Both the position numbers and the translations under genes were made by a program. A stretch of 64,000 nucleotides of DNA from Spiroplasma phoeniceum (GTDB lineage: Bacteria > Bacillota_I > Bacilli_A > Mycoplasmatales > Mycoplasmataceae), in contig CP110830.1 of NCBI GenBank assembly GCA_026239495.1, positions 682,001-746,000 of the forward strand, written 5' to 3'. Under the pieces are notes generated by a model, which saw nothing but the letters and a program-made list of their open reading frames with translations, was not told the DNA's origin and made no database searches. Shown here piece after piece: positions 18,623 to 29,893 of this stretch (the first letter of the stretch is position 1; every line of letters starts with the position of its first letter).

Positions 18623-20082
18623 TAAGTTAATCACTCCCTTTGTTGTCATAATTTATAATCTGCTGAACTATTATGTTTAACCATTGGTACTAATTCAAAG
18701 TGTAAAGCATAAAAATCACTATCAAATGTGTCATCATATAAGTCTAGCATTCGTTCTTCTCTGGCATCTTGTTTATCTTCTCATTGAATTAATTCATATT
18801 GGGTTTTACTTACAGGACATTTTTCTCATAATCATTTTAATTGATTAGTATTTATTAACATTGTAAATGCTTCAATACGATGCTTTATTTTAAATTTTTG
18901 CTTTTGTGCTGGTTTAAAATGCATGTATTGACCAAAAGTATAATTATATTTTTCTCTATTTAAACTTTCTAGTGTTGCATAAGCACTATCATCAACATTA
19001 ATTGATATACCTTGTTGAATTAAATTAAAGTATTGGTTTAATTGATTGTTGTAAAACTCTAAAATATCTTTTACTTGTTCTAATGGTCCTTTAAATTGTT
19101 GAGTAGCATTTGAATGAGTATATTCTGCTACTTTATAGGCTTTTTTATCAAATGAATTATATATTCAAAAACTCGCTGCTGTTGTATGTCCCTTAGGACT
19201 AGTGGAGTTTGCTAAGTCAACACCACCCAATAATTTCGTTGGTTGAATAATATCTGTTGCTTGCATTATATCAATATATCTTGCAAAGATTGACCCACTA
19301 GTATTGCCGGGCAATCCTCAACTTCATACTCTTGCTCTTTCAATATCTAATTGTTCTAATCTTAATTGTTCATTAACTTTATCTTGTGGTAATTCATAAT
19401 TAAGTCTTCAACTAGAATAATGAATAATAATTTTCATATTTCATTTTTCGATATATTTAATTTGTTCATATTTACTACGCATTATTTCTTCATTAAAAGG
19501 TAATAATTCATTACAATAACCAACAATATATCTTTTTAAACTTTCAGGATTACATGTATTAATTGTTATTTTATTTTGATAACCACGAATAGCAAATTCT
19601 AAATCACTTAAATCTTTTTGTTGAAATTGGTCACATTCTTCTCGTCAATCAATAACTAATTTATATTTATTCAAATCAGCAAATGCTTTTAATTTTTCTT
19701 TCCGACTTGGTGAATGTAAACCTTTACAATATATTTTGCTATCATTTAATAAAGTAAAAGTAAAATTTGATAAATTAATAGTATAAGGTATATTATTTTC
19801 ATCTAACATATTTCATATATTTTGAAATACACTGTCTTTTAAATCTTTACTCCAATACATACTAGCAATTATACAAATTGGTTCTTTAATTAATAAACTA
19901 ATTTTTAATAATTCACCAAACATTTTAATATTTGAAATAGTCTTACCACTATATCGTGTCCCAATTTGATTAATTTCATTTACTAATTCATATTTCTTAG
20001 CAAATGGATATTTATTACCAATACTACTATTTTGTAATAACCAATAAGGAGTTTCTAACAAATAAGTAAAATGATTAAGCAT
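18622..20082 (-). CDS. Terminase large subunit
   Basis: 486 residues. Packaging ATPase and headful nuclease. Walker A-like GTRYSGKTISN at about residues 40 to 50 (the arrangement GxRxSGKT is typical of phage terminases). ATPase Asp/Glu region DWREECDQF at about 120. The nuclease domain begins KLLGGVDLANSTSPKGHTT, whose Asp is the first metal ligand; later acidic residues are in NVDDSAYAT and DLYDDTFDSDFYALHF. Start chosen at the ATG of MLNHFTYLLET, 2 bp after the small-subunit stop; an upstream GTG is possible. Intact here, whereas copy 2 has a stop near the C-terminus. Confidence 0.85.
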
Positions 20083-20084
20083 TA

Positions 20085-20474
20085 TTATCACTTTCTTTTT
20101 TTAATATCTCTAATATCCGTTTGTAAATTAACTATTATTGGCTGTTGATTATTTAAGTTTAATTCTTGTTCTAACTGTTTTTCTTGTAGTGAATATTTAT
20201 AATTAAATGCTCGTTGTCAATATAATTTAGCACCATCAGGTGATTTCATCATAAAATTAATTATTTCACTTTCAATTCTATCAACTTGTTTTTCAAGTAA
20301 AGGAACTATCTTCTCGCTCGCATAAGTATCATATCGTCATTTACGAGAAAGGTTCAATTTATTGGTTAAATCATTCAAAGTATAGGGAATATTAGGTGAT
20401 TTATTTTGCCAAAATTCATCTATTTTACGATAAAATGTTCGTAAACTTGCTGTTTTTGGATTAAATTCTTTCAT
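20085..20474 (-). CDS. Probable terminase small subunit, 129 aa
   Basis: ATG at 20474 after AAAAAGGAGT. N-terminal helix-turn-helix-like stretch (YTLNDLTNKLNLSRKWRYD), then a helical, charged oligomerisation region and a basic tail (DIRDIKKRKW). It recognises phage DNA and hands it to the large subunit. First gene of the leftward late operon. Assigned by HTH-like sequence, size and position before terL. Confidence 0.65.
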
Positions 20475-20560
20475 TTTTTACTCCTTTTTGCATATTAAAA
20501 TTGCTATTATCTAAAAAATATGATTAAATAAAAGAGTAATAAATAACTGTAAAAATGTAT

Positions 20561-20586
20561 AAAAGAACTTTCACAAGTTCTTTTTA
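20561..20586. terminator. Hairpin between terS and the transposase-like gene
   Basis: AAAAGAACTT and AAGTTCTTTT pair around TCAC and are followed by further T. Conserved in copy 2 at 63563-63588. Lies in the 288-bp divergent intergenic region, which otherwise shows only AT-rich promoter-like sequence. Confidence 0.55.
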
Positions 20587-20762
20587 TTATCTACATTTTA
20601 CATCAAAATAAAAAAAAGTAAATTACTTTACTTTTTTCAGTTAAATTAATTTGCTAATAATTAACAATTAAATTATAACACAATAAATAAAAAATAATAT
20701 CTTTTTTTGCATTTTTATTATTTTTGTGTTAATGTGTAGAACTAAGGAAAGAGGGTAAAAAA

Positions 20763-22104
20763 ATGATAAATATTGATAACAGATTTTTTAAGAATTTTAA
20801 TAATTTTTTAGATAAACAAAGTATTGAAATAATTCAACAAAATTTAGAAGATTGTGATGAATGAATTTTTAAAAATTATAAAATTAATGAAACTTTAAAA
20901 GAATTTAAAGATTATAAAGTAAAAGAAATAAAACCAAGAACATTAACTATTTTAAATGGGAAAATAACTTTTAAAAGAAGAAAATATTATAAAATTAATC
21001 CAGAAACAGGTAAAGAAGAATATATTTTTCCTTTGGATAAACTTTTAGTAATTAAAAAATGACAAAGAATAGATAATTCTGTTAAAGAAAAAATATTATC
21101 ATTTATTGGTAATAAAAAAACATATCAAGATATTTTAGATACTATAGAACATGTAAAAATTTGTATAAAAACAATTTCAAATATTATGAAAAATGAAAAA
21201 ACTGATAAAGAATATTATATTAATAAAACTGATAAAAAAATAAAGGTACCTCATACTTTATATATTCAAATTGATGGAACTTATTTAAAAATGTGAAATG
21301 AAAATAAAAAGGGGAAAGAAAAAATAAAAAAACATAGTATATTTTCAACTGTTCATACTGGTTTTAATAAAACAAAATCAACTAAAAAAAGACCTGTAAT
21401 TGCAAATAAATTAGTTGTTATAGAACTAGATAATATTCCAGAATATATTAAAAAAAAATAGTAAATTAATTAATTTTGTTAGTAAATTACTTACATTAAT
21501 TACCAGTTATTATGACATTAATGACAATATTGAATTTATGGTATTAGGAGATGGTGCACTTTGAATTAAAAATATGGTAAAATTTATTCAAGAATATTTT
21601 CCTAAAAATAAAGTACATTACACGATAGATAAATTTCACCTTACAAGTAGATTTAAAAAATTATATCCTTATCAAAGTAAAAACAAAGAAAACAGAGAAA
21701 CATACCATAAAGCAGTCGATTATTTTTTTAATGGTAAATATGAAGAATTATTAGAACGCGTAGAAAACAGTGCTTCTTTTATAAAAGAATCAAAAATTAA
21801 ATTCTTAAAAGAGACAATTAAATTAATTAAAAATAATGAAGAAAGTGTCAGAAATCAAACATTATGAAATAATATTGGTTGTCATATTGAGGGTGATATA
21901 TCACATTACTGTAAGGGTGTTTTGGTTAAAAAAGCAACTTATCATAAAAAAACTATTAAAAATAAATTAAATACTAGTATGATGAATTTTAAAAATAAAA
22001 TTAATTTATTTAATACTAATGAACCATTAGAAGAAAATAGAATTAATTATTTAGTTAATAATTTTGTAAATAATAGTTTACAATCAAACTTATATTTTTA
22101 TTAA
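20763..22104 (+). pseudogene. UPF0236/ISLre2 (Mbov_0401-like) DDE transposase of the phage, A-run frameshift
   Basis: About 446 residues across two frames. N-terminal zinc-finger-like or DNA-binding region (GKITFKRRKYYKINPETGKE), then DDE features: first Asp in YIQIDGTYLKMW, second in MVLGDGALWIKN, the conserved HLTSRFKK, and GCHIEGDISHYCKG, the counterpart of the EGHVSH motif of UPF0236. Mycoplasma ICE elements carry relatives annotated Mbov_0401 family. The frame breaks at nine A (about 21450-21459); the relic at 41.2 kb has eight A there, which keeps the frame. Either a mutation or a slippage site. Position 135 bp inside the right terminal repeat suggests it moves the phage. Confidence 0.75.
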
Positions 22105-22239
22105 TTTTATCTAAATAAATTAAATAACTTTAATAAACATGTATTTTTGTCGTGGAAAAATTTAAAAATAATGAAAAAATATATTGACAATAAAATTAAA
22201 AGTAATACAATTTAATTAAGTAAGTGTCATATTATTCCA

Positions 22240-22285
22240 CAATTTCTAAGATATTAATTAAAACCCTTAAATAATACATACAACC
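22240..22285 (-). repeat. Right terminal inverted repeat of the prophage
   Basis: Read inward on the minus strand it begins GGTTGTATGTA and carries AAGGGTTTTAA and TAGAAATTG at the same spacing as the left end. The same terminus occurs at 40351-40396, where the outside sequence is different, confirming the boundary. Confidence 0.85.
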
Positions 22286-23042
22286 AAAAAGACAAAAATA
22301 ATCTTATTCTGGTAAAAAGGGTAGTAAGAAAAGGGTTGAGGTTTTGGTATAAAAAGTATTTTTTTAATGTTATTGATGAATTTAAAACACTAATAAATCA
22401 GGATTTTTAAAAATTTATCCAATTATTTTATTTATATTTTTTATAAAACCTCAACTTTTGTAATGCTATCGGTAAAAAGAAAAAACACACCATTAAAACA
22501 CAAGTAATTATCGAACAAGAAACCAAAAAAATTATTGCAACAAGTTTTTCACTTGGTAAAAAACACGATTATGCTTTATTTAAAGAATCAAAAATCTCAA
22601 TTTTAAAAAATACCAAATTAATAGTTGATAGTGGTTGTCAAGGAATTCAAAAAATTCACAATAATGTTCTAATACCCACAAAAAAAACAAATAAAAACCC
22701 TTTAAATAAATTACAAAAACAACATAATAGACTAGTTTCAAAAATAAGAATTATTATTGAAAATATTTTTGCTATTCTTAAAAAATTTAAAATTATTACA
22801 GAAAAATATAGAAATCGTAGAAAAAGATTTAGTTTAAGATTTAATTTAATTGCTTCAATTTATAATTTGCATTTAGCATAGAAGATTTATTTAAAATTAA
22901 AGAATTTAAATAATAAATTCATTTTTTTTGTGGCAAAATATTAAATTTTTAAATAAAAAACATAATTAATTAAAATTATATTTTTCTATTAGTGTCTTTT
23001 TACAAATATTTGCAATTTTTTAATAGGTTACGCAAGAAGCCT
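22286..23042 (+). mobile_element. IS5-family element, right half after the prophage
   Basis: Starts with the second AAAAAGAC and continues as the C-terminal transposase frame (KKIIATSFSLGKKHDY, then a basic region ending near YNLH) to the terminal repeat GCAAGAAGCCT. Complements the left half at 1-431. It was itself hit by a MITE at 22320. Confidence 0.8.
22320..22470. mobile_element. 151-bp MITE (copy C) in the IS5 remnant
   Basis: GGTAGTAAG to GCTATC, flanked by the 9-bp repeat GGTAAAAAG (22311-22319 and 22471-22479). Intact IS copies have the single uninterrupted site. Confidence 0.9.
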
Positions 23043-23140
23043 AATAAATAAAGGTTTATAACTCTTTTTTATTAATACTTACTAATAATACTTACTAAGC
23101 TGGGTGCAGTCTAGTACAGTCTAAACCATTCCTTTTAATT
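23043..23140. mobile_element. IS3-type terminal remnant
   Basis: Contains TTACTAAG then GGGTGCAGTCTA, matching the end of the IS3 element at 46130-46165. No coding part left. The following 130 bp before the permease hold AT-rich sequence with a possible promoter (TTTTGA and a TAATAT-like -10). Confidence 0.5.
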
Positions 23141-23274
23141 ATTATTATTTTAATGTTAAAATAATTATCAGATTTATGTTAAAATTTTGATTATGGAATA
23201 ATATACTAAGTATTATTTAAATTTTCATAGTTTTAAAAAACAATAAAAATGACTAAGAATGATGAGGTGAGGTT

Positions 23275-24840
23275 ATGCAAAAAAAACAGCAAAAAAAATA
23301 TGGATTTTTTATGTGCTTTTGTATGGTTGTTGGAACAGTTGTTGGAACAGGAATCTTTTTTAAAAATGAAGGTGTATATGGATTAACTAATGGGAATGGA
23401 GTTCTAGGTTTAATTGCATGGATAATTGGTGGTCTAATTGCTCTCTCATTTGGATTATCATTTATGGAAATTTCATCAGCAAAACAAGATTCAAATTCAG
23501 GTATTGCTTTGTATGCAAAGATGTTCGGGGGGAAATGGTTTGGTCGTGTAGTGAGAAACGCTATGAACCATATTTATATTCCGTTAACAACTTTTACTGT
23601 TGCGTATTATACAACAAAAGCTTCAATTTGAGCTTTTGGTGGTGGTTTAACCGCAGAAATAGTATTTAGTGAAAAAGTTGGAGGTTATGCTAATTATCAA
23701 TTAATTTTAACGAGTTTTTCAATTATTTATACTGTTTTATTAATTTATATTTGTACTTATTTAGAAAAAACAGGAAAATATATTCAAATGACAACCGTTG
23801 TTTTAAAATTAATTCCATTAATTTTAATTGGTTTAATTGGAATGTTCTTTTTTAACAATGACCCTAATGCATTAAGTAAGAGTTATTTAGGTGATCCTGA
23901 TAAATATAAATTAGTTGCAAATAAAACTGGATTGGAAATGATTTTAATGGCTTTGCCGGGGATTCTATTTTCATTTGATGGTTTTTTATCAACAACATAT
24001 ATTCAAAAGGATGTTAAAAAACCAGAGCGAAATATTCCATTAGCTTTAGTATTAGGTTTAGCATCAGTAACAATACTTTATTTACTTGTTTCAATTGGAA
24101 CTTTAAATTTAGATGCTAAAGGAAGCGTTGCTGTTGCTGCGGGTAAAATTTTTAGTAATACGGTTATTAATAAAATTTTTGAACGAATTATTTTCTTCTT
24201 TATTTTAATTAGTGCTTTTGGAACTTTAAATGGATATAGTTTTTCTTTAGTTAAACTAAGTCATTCATCAATTGAAGATAATTTTATTATTGGTAAAAAA
24301 CTATGAAATAAAATTATGAAAAAATATAGTATTAGTTTTGCAATTTTTTTAGCATCAGTTATTATTACATTAATATGAGGACTAATTATGGGTATTCCAA
24401 CTATTTTTGCAAAAGAAACTTATAATTTTTACGATTTTATTAGTAACGCAGGTGTTGTGATGGCATTTCTGATGTATGGAACAATTATTGCTTTGGGAAT
24501 ATGAAATCGTTATCTTAAACGGATTGCAACAATTAAAAATTGATATTTTCTTCCAGCTGCAGTTATTAGTGTGCTTTGTATTATTGCTATTATTGGATAT
24601 AACATCTATTCATATTTTTTAAATTCTATTGTAATGTCAGAAAAAACTGGTCCCATTTTAGCAATTGCATTATTATTGCTAATTTTATTTTTGCCATGAT
24701 TTGGGATATGAATGAAAGATAATGATACTATTAATAAAAAGTTAACTATGACAATGTCATTTAATGATAAAAATTCTAGTAAGGATTTAAAAAGAAACTT
24801 AGTAAAAAATTCAGATACAAAAGAAAAGGATAAGACATAA
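23275..24840 (+). CDS. APC-superfamily amino acid permease
   Basis: 521 residues, ATG after GATGAGGTGAGG. A cytoplasmic stub precedes the first helix; MVVGTVVGTGIFFKNEG is the glycine-rich unwound helix 1 that binds the amino group in APC transporters. About 12 hydrophobic helices follow, including GIAWII-type and LALVLGLASVTILYLLVS segments, and the loop KDVKKPERNIPLAL between helices 6 and 8 is typical of the family. The charged C-terminal tail is lysine-rich. Imports amino acids across the single membrane; substrate not predictable. Higher GC codons (for example CGG and GGG) than phage genes, consistent with a resident chromosomal gene. Confidence 0.85.
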
Positions 24841-24931
24841 TTTATTAAATGTTAATGTTTTATTAATTTTTAACTTTGTTATAATAAAATAGTATTAATT
24901 TAAAAGTTATATTAAAAAGAGAAAAGATATT

Positions 24932-26006
24932 AGACTTCTTGCTTAACCTATTAAAAAATTGCAAATATTTGTAAAAAGACACTAATAGAAAAATATAATT
25001 TTAATTAATTATGTTTTTTATTTAAAAATTTAATATTTTGCCGCAACAAAAAATGAATTTATTATTTAAATTCTTTAATTTTAAATAAATCTTCTATGCT
25101 AACTGCAAATTATAAATTCAAGCAATTAAATTAAATCTTAAAATAAATCGTTTTCTTCGATTACGATATTTTTCTGTAATAATTTTAAATTTTTTAAGAA
25201 TAGCAAAAATATTTTCAATAATAATTCTCATTTTTGAAACTATTCTATTACGTTGTTTTTGTAATTTATTTAAAGGGTTTTTATTTGTTTTTTTTGTAGG
25301 TATTATAACATTATTGTGAATTTTTTGAATTCCTTGATAACAACTATCAACTGTTAATTTGGTATTTTTTAAAATTGAGATTTTTGATTCTTTAAATAAA
25401 ACATAATCATGTTTTTTTCCAAGCGAAAAAATTGTTGCAATAATTTTTTTGGTTTCTTGTTCGATAATTACTTGTGTTTTAATGGTTTGTTTTTTCTTTT
25501 TATCAGAATAAGATTGTTTTTGTCTTTTTTGGGCGTTGGACTGGGGTTTCGGTAACATCAATAATAATAGTTTTATTATTAAAATAATCATTTATTAGTT
25601 ATTTTTTATCAGCGAGTTGTTGAAAATCAGGGTGTTTAATTAAAATATCTTCAATTCGCTTGATATTGCGATAACAACTAGATTCACTAATATCAAAACT
25701 TTTAGCAAGATGAAAATAAGTCTGATATTATCGTCAATACGATAAGGTCATCAATAGCCGATTTTCTAGTGATAATTTATTGGTTTTGCCACCTTTTTAA
25801 ATTTTTCTATTTCAGCTACTTGTAAAATATTTAACATTTTATTAAAAGTAGCTTTTTTTTGCTCCGGTTAATCGCAATAATTCTTTATAATTAATAAAAT
25901 TAAATTTATCAAATTTCATAATTTTAATCTCCTATAATTTCTATTTTAATTTAAAAATATTTTATAGGAATTTTTAAATAATTAGATTGGGTTACGCAAG
26001 AAGTCT
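24932..26006 (-). mobile_element. IS5-family element B3 (diverged, degenerate)
   Basis: 1075 bp with AGACTTCTTGC and GCAAGAAGTCT ends. The C-terminal transposase frame is readable (KKIIATIFSLGKKHDYVLF), but the N-terminal frame has indels and the shift site has six rather than seven A, so no full product. Left flank is ATT and right flank AGT: unequal, suggesting the outer sequences were brought together by recombination. Confidence 0.75.
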
Positions 26007-26679
26007 AGTGAAGACCGTGCCAGAACCTTATATATTTATAAAATTAATAATCTTGTTAAGACAACAAAGCAAAAACCAATCTTAAACTACTCTCAAAATA
26101 GCGTTAAAATAGGTTTTATTGATAAAGATGAATATATTAAAATAACAGGTTATGAAATTAGTGATTTTAACTTTAAATTACAAATTCAACAAAATACCAC
26201 AGTACAAGATAATAGCACAAGTTATGTAATGATTGATGAAAAAGATATTTTAATCAATGATATTTCGAAACAAAACAAAGAATTTTTAGAAACATTAGAA
26301 TTAAAAATAGTATCTATTAATGAACCAATTACAGAAGACAATAAAAATGAATGTTACATCATTGAAGAATACAAACGGCCTTATACACCCGATGGTGTTG
26401 ATATTATTAAATCTACCCATTTAGTTAAAATAACTGACTTTAAATGAAAAAACCAAAATAGTATTCATTTAGTTTTACAAAAATCATTGCCCGAAGATAC
26501 GGTGTTTACTGGTATTGAAATTAAATATCCTAAATCAATGTTATTTGGTAATATTAAGTATTGAGGTAATGTTAATGGTGTTTATTCTTATCCATCATCA
26601 ATCGTTGAAAATGCTAGTTTAGCACCCTTGTTATCAATGCCAATTGAAACAAATCCCACTTTAAGAGTATTTCAATATT

Positions 26680-27749
26680 AGACTTCTTGCGATACCTGGT
26701 TTTATTATTAAAATATTATTATAAAATATAATTTATGAGGATATTAAATTATGAAATTTGATGAATTTAAAAATATTAATGATAAAGAATGATTAAGATT
26801 AACAGGAATAAAACAAGATATTTTTAATAAAATGTTAGATATTTTACAAGTAGCTGAAATAGAAAAATTTAAAAAAGGTGGCAAAGCTAATAAATTATCA
26901 CTAGAAAATCGATTATTGATGACTTTATCGTATTGACGAGAATATCGAACTTATTTTCATCTTGGAAAAAATTTCGGAATTAGTGAAGCTAATTGTTATC
27001 GCAATATCAAGTGAATTGAAGATATTTTAATTAAACACCCTGATTTTCAGCAAGTTGCTGGTAAAAAAGCACTAATAAATGATTATTTTAATGATAAAAC
27101 TATTATTATTGATGCTACCGAAACCCCAATCCAACGCCCAAAAAAAGACAAAAACAATCTTATTCTGGTAAAAAGAAAAAACACACCATTAAAACACAAG
27201 TAATTATCGAACAAGAAACCAAAAAAATTATTGCAACAAGTTTTTCGCTTGGTAAAAAACACGATTATGCTTTATTTAAAGAATCAAAAATTGCAATTTT
27301 AAAAAATACCAAATTAATAGTTGATAGTGGTTATCAAGGAATACAAAAAATTCACAATAATGTTATAATGCCCACAAAGAAAACTAAGAAAAAACATTTA
27401 AATAAAGAACAAAAACAACATAATAGACTAGTTTCAAAAATAAGAATTATTATTGAAAATATTTTTGCTATTCTTAAAAAATTTAAAATTATTACAGAAA
27501 AATATAGAAATCGTAGAAAACGATTTAGTTTAAGATTTAATTTAATTGCTTCAATTTATAATTTACAATTATTATAGTTATCATAAAAGATTTATTTAAA
27601 ATTAACTAATTTGAATAATAAAATAATTTTTCGTTGTGGCAAAATATTAAATTTTTAAATAAAAGACATAATTAATTAAAATTATAATTTTATATTAACC
27701 CCTTTTTACAAATATTTGAAATTATTTTAATGGGTTATGCAAGAAGTCT
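26680..27749 (+). mobile_element. IS5-family element A3
   Basis: 1070 bp, matched ATT duplication at 26677-26679 and 27750-27752. Its removal restores the tail-like reading frame. Confidence 0.9.
26751..27577 (+). CDS. IS5-family transposase (A3), -1 frameshifted
   Basis: Best reference copy. First frame 26751-27203 (150 codons). Slippery run of seven A then G at 27140-27147. The -1 frame continues to the stop at 27577 and ends IYNLQLL. The shift product is 275 residues with DDE residues in IIDAT, IVDSG and IIENIF. The A7-G is preserved in most copies, which argues for programmed frameshifting rather than decay. Confidence 0.8.
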
Positions 27750-28297
27750 ATTGATTTACTGAAAGTTTTTTACCATGAAGTATTGCCAAAAACTATATTA
27801 AAGGTAAAGATATATTAGGTTTATTAGATGTTAAAGAATTAAATATTGTTTTGTTAAATTATTTAACATATCGATATAATTATGACCGTAAATTTCAAGG
27901 GGTAAAATACGACGAAAAAGGCAATCCCGCTAATAAAGCAGCAGAATTACGTCAAAAATTCGAAGGACAAAAACCCGAAGATGTTATTGACGGTTTATTT
28001 GAAAATTGAAAATTAGATAATACAACAAATATTAATAAAAATGCTGTCAAAAGATTTAAACAAATTATCTATATTTTATCAAATTATACATACAGTAAAT
28101 ACGCAATTAATAAAGGTTATAATGATGATATTAAATTAATTGCCCCTTATTATTTTGAATTAATATCAACACCACAAAAAATAGAAGATGGATATTGAGA
28201 ATTTAAAGATTGTAATGTTAAATTGTTTTCATCTTATTTTGAATTTTATGATGGAAATGATCCAATTATAAATTATTGAAAAGAAGTTTATGCAAAT

Positions 28298-28587
28298 GAA
28301 ACACCATTTAATAAAGTTGATAATAAATGATATTTTGTGGTATGGCGCAATGATAATAATAGTGACTTAAAAATTAGTAAATTTAAAAATAATGTAAAAT
28401 TGAATGTCGGTGAGACATATACTATTAACGAAAGCTTATATTTATTCAATGGAAATTTTGCTGCTAATTTAAAAATTGATTTAGAAGTTATTTTAAAAAA
28501 ATGGCGTTCCAGTTGGCTGATTTTTTGATAGGGATAGCGCTTTTTTAAAATCTGTTTATCGTTGAAATAATGATAGCGAACCAAATA
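28298..28587 (+). repeat. Inverted repeat, tail-gene arm (second locus)
   Basis: About 290 bp, near-identical inverted copy at 29428-29716 inside the convergent lipoprotein gene. Differences seen: a handful of substitutions and one extra A in this arm (seven against six). Confidence 0.8.
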
Positions 28588-29370
28588 CTCCGATTATTGA
28601 TTCAAAAACAGGACAAATTGCAGACTGAAATTTAAAACAACAAAATAATTTTAATACTAATAATGAAATTAAAGTAATTGTTAAAAACAAAGATATTTCA
28701 GAAAATCCTATTTATCAATTAGAAGCAAATTATTTTAACTGATTATCAATAACAAATGAATTAGAAACAAATAATATTCCTTCCTTTATTCCTGCTGAAA
28801 TTAAATTATCTGATGGAGAATATGGTAAATATTTAACTAATTTAATTGTATCTAATGACAAAATAGAAGACTATTTAAACTATTTTTCGCAATGATATAG
28901 ATTACTTTATTCTAAAGCAGTTTGAACAAGTATGACTAAAGATTTGGTTGAAGATAGTATTAAAATAAAATATGACAAAAAACTATTTAATTTAAATCAA
29001 ATTGAAATATTGGGCATATGAGGTTATGGGAATTATGATATAAATATTTTTATTGAAAAACCAAATGAAAAAATTATTGAAGGAAAAGATATTAACTTAG
29101 AATTAATCAAAAATTGTCCCACTGGAACTAAAGTCGGTGGAAAAGATAGAAATACATATCTTCAATTAATAGAAGATGATACATGATATTTATATAAAAA
29201 TGGTATTGAAGATGAAAACTCATATTCAAATATTGCAGTTGTTAATTTTATAAAACAATCAAATAGTGTAATATTTTCCTATCCATTTGTAGAAGAAAAA
29301 ATTAATATTAATAATTTACAATTGTTTAGTAAGAACAATGAAAATTTATCACTACTTACACTAGAAATAT

Positions 29371-29408
29371 AAAAAGTTATTTAGATTTATAAATCTAAAT
29401 AACTTTTT
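29371..29408. terminator. Bidirectional terminator between tail-like gene and lipoprotein
   Basis: AAAAAGTTATTTAGATTTA and its perfect inverted copy ending CTTTTT, centred on TATA. Serves both convergent genes. Confidence 0.75.
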
Positions 29409-29884
29409 AATTTGTTTTCAACATCTATATTTGGTTCGCTATCATTATTTCAACGATAAACAGATTTTAAAAAAGCGCTATCCCTATCAAAAAATCATCC
29501 AACTGGAGCGCCATTTTTTAAAATAACTTCTAAATCAATTTTTAAATTAGCAGCAAAATTTCCATTGAATAAACATAAGCTTTCGTTAATAGTATCTGTC
29601 TCACCGACATTCAATTTTACATTATTTTTAAATTTACTAATTTTTAAGTCACTATTATTATCATTGCGCCATACCACAAAATATCATTTATTATCCACTT
29701 GATTAAATGGTGTTTCTTGTGGTGATATTCATTCCAAAATACCATCGTTTGTATTTATATTATTTTCTTCTTTTAATTCTTGTAATTCTGTTTCATTATA
29801 TTGTGGTGTATTACAAGCAACTAAACTAGTTGTGCTTGTTCCAATTAAAGTTGTTATTACTAAAAAATTTAATATTTTTCTCAT
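29387..29884 (-). CDS. Lipoprotein with tail-derived module, 165 aa
   Basis: Signal peptide MRKILNFLVITTLIG ending at the lipobox SLVAC. The linker TPQYNETELQELKEEN is charged and helical. The module ISPQETPFNQVDNKWYFVVW through GWFFDRDSAFLKSVYRW to NDSEPN is followed by a short unique tail (IDVENKLKSYLDL). Second gene of an operon with the secreted protein upstream (9 bp gap). Its DNA matches the convergent tail-like gene at 28298-28587 in inverted orientation. Related in sequence to the lipoproteins at 12459 and 54959. Confidence 0.75.
29428..29716 (-). repeat. Inverted repeat, lipoprotein arm (second locus)
   Basis: Partner of 28298-28587. The lipoprotein arm has the intact six-A run and an open frame. 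Confidence 0.8.
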
Positions 29885-29893
29885 ATTTTATAA

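Larger units (their letters stand above)
432..22285. mobile_element. Transposable prophage of Spiroplasma (copy 1), 21,854 bp
   Basis: Bounded by 46-bp imperfect terminal inverted repeats and an 8-bp duplication of target sequence inside an IS5-type transposase gene. It carries a rightward early block with recT and a ruvC-like gene, a long leftward late block (terS, terL, portal, tail, scaffold, capsid, fibre, membrane proteins) and a UPF0236/ISLre2-type DDE transposase-like gene next to the right end. No tyrosine or serine integrase was found. Subtracting two IS5-type copies and two MITEs leaves about 19.4 kb. Gene content (portal, capsid, short list of tail genes, no tape-measure-sized gene) suggests a podovirus-like phage. 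The described short-tailed spiroplasma virus group SpV3 is a possible relative, from memory of its size only. Confidence 0.75.
26007..29372 (+). pseudogene. Second phage tail-like protein, 5' truncated, IS-split and frameshifted
   Basis: Open from the IS border (SEDRARTLYIYKINN) to the stop at 29370 once the IS at 26680-27749 is removed (VFQYWFTESFLPW) and one extra A near 28495 is ignored. It encodes more than 700 residues rich in Asn, Asp and aromatics. Around residues 540 to 650 it contains the module NKWYFVVWRNDNN through VYRWNNDSEPNTP to GQIADWN, the same type of segment as in the lipoproteins; about 240 further residues follow. No start codon remains. A paralogue or functional analogue of the tail protein at 13169, from another phage copy. 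Confidence 0.6.

Noticed and set aside
20763-22104. Calling this gene an independent ISLre2 insertion next to the phage
   Set aside because: The same gene occupies the same place in both phage copies, and the phage terminal repeat lies just beyond it at 20.7-22.3 kb and again at 40.35 kb, so it belongs to the phage element.
424-22293. Classical integrase-mediated prophage with an 8-bp att core
   Set aside because: No integrase found, ends are inverted repeats and a DDE transposase is at one end; another copy sits at a different sequence. Transposition explains more.
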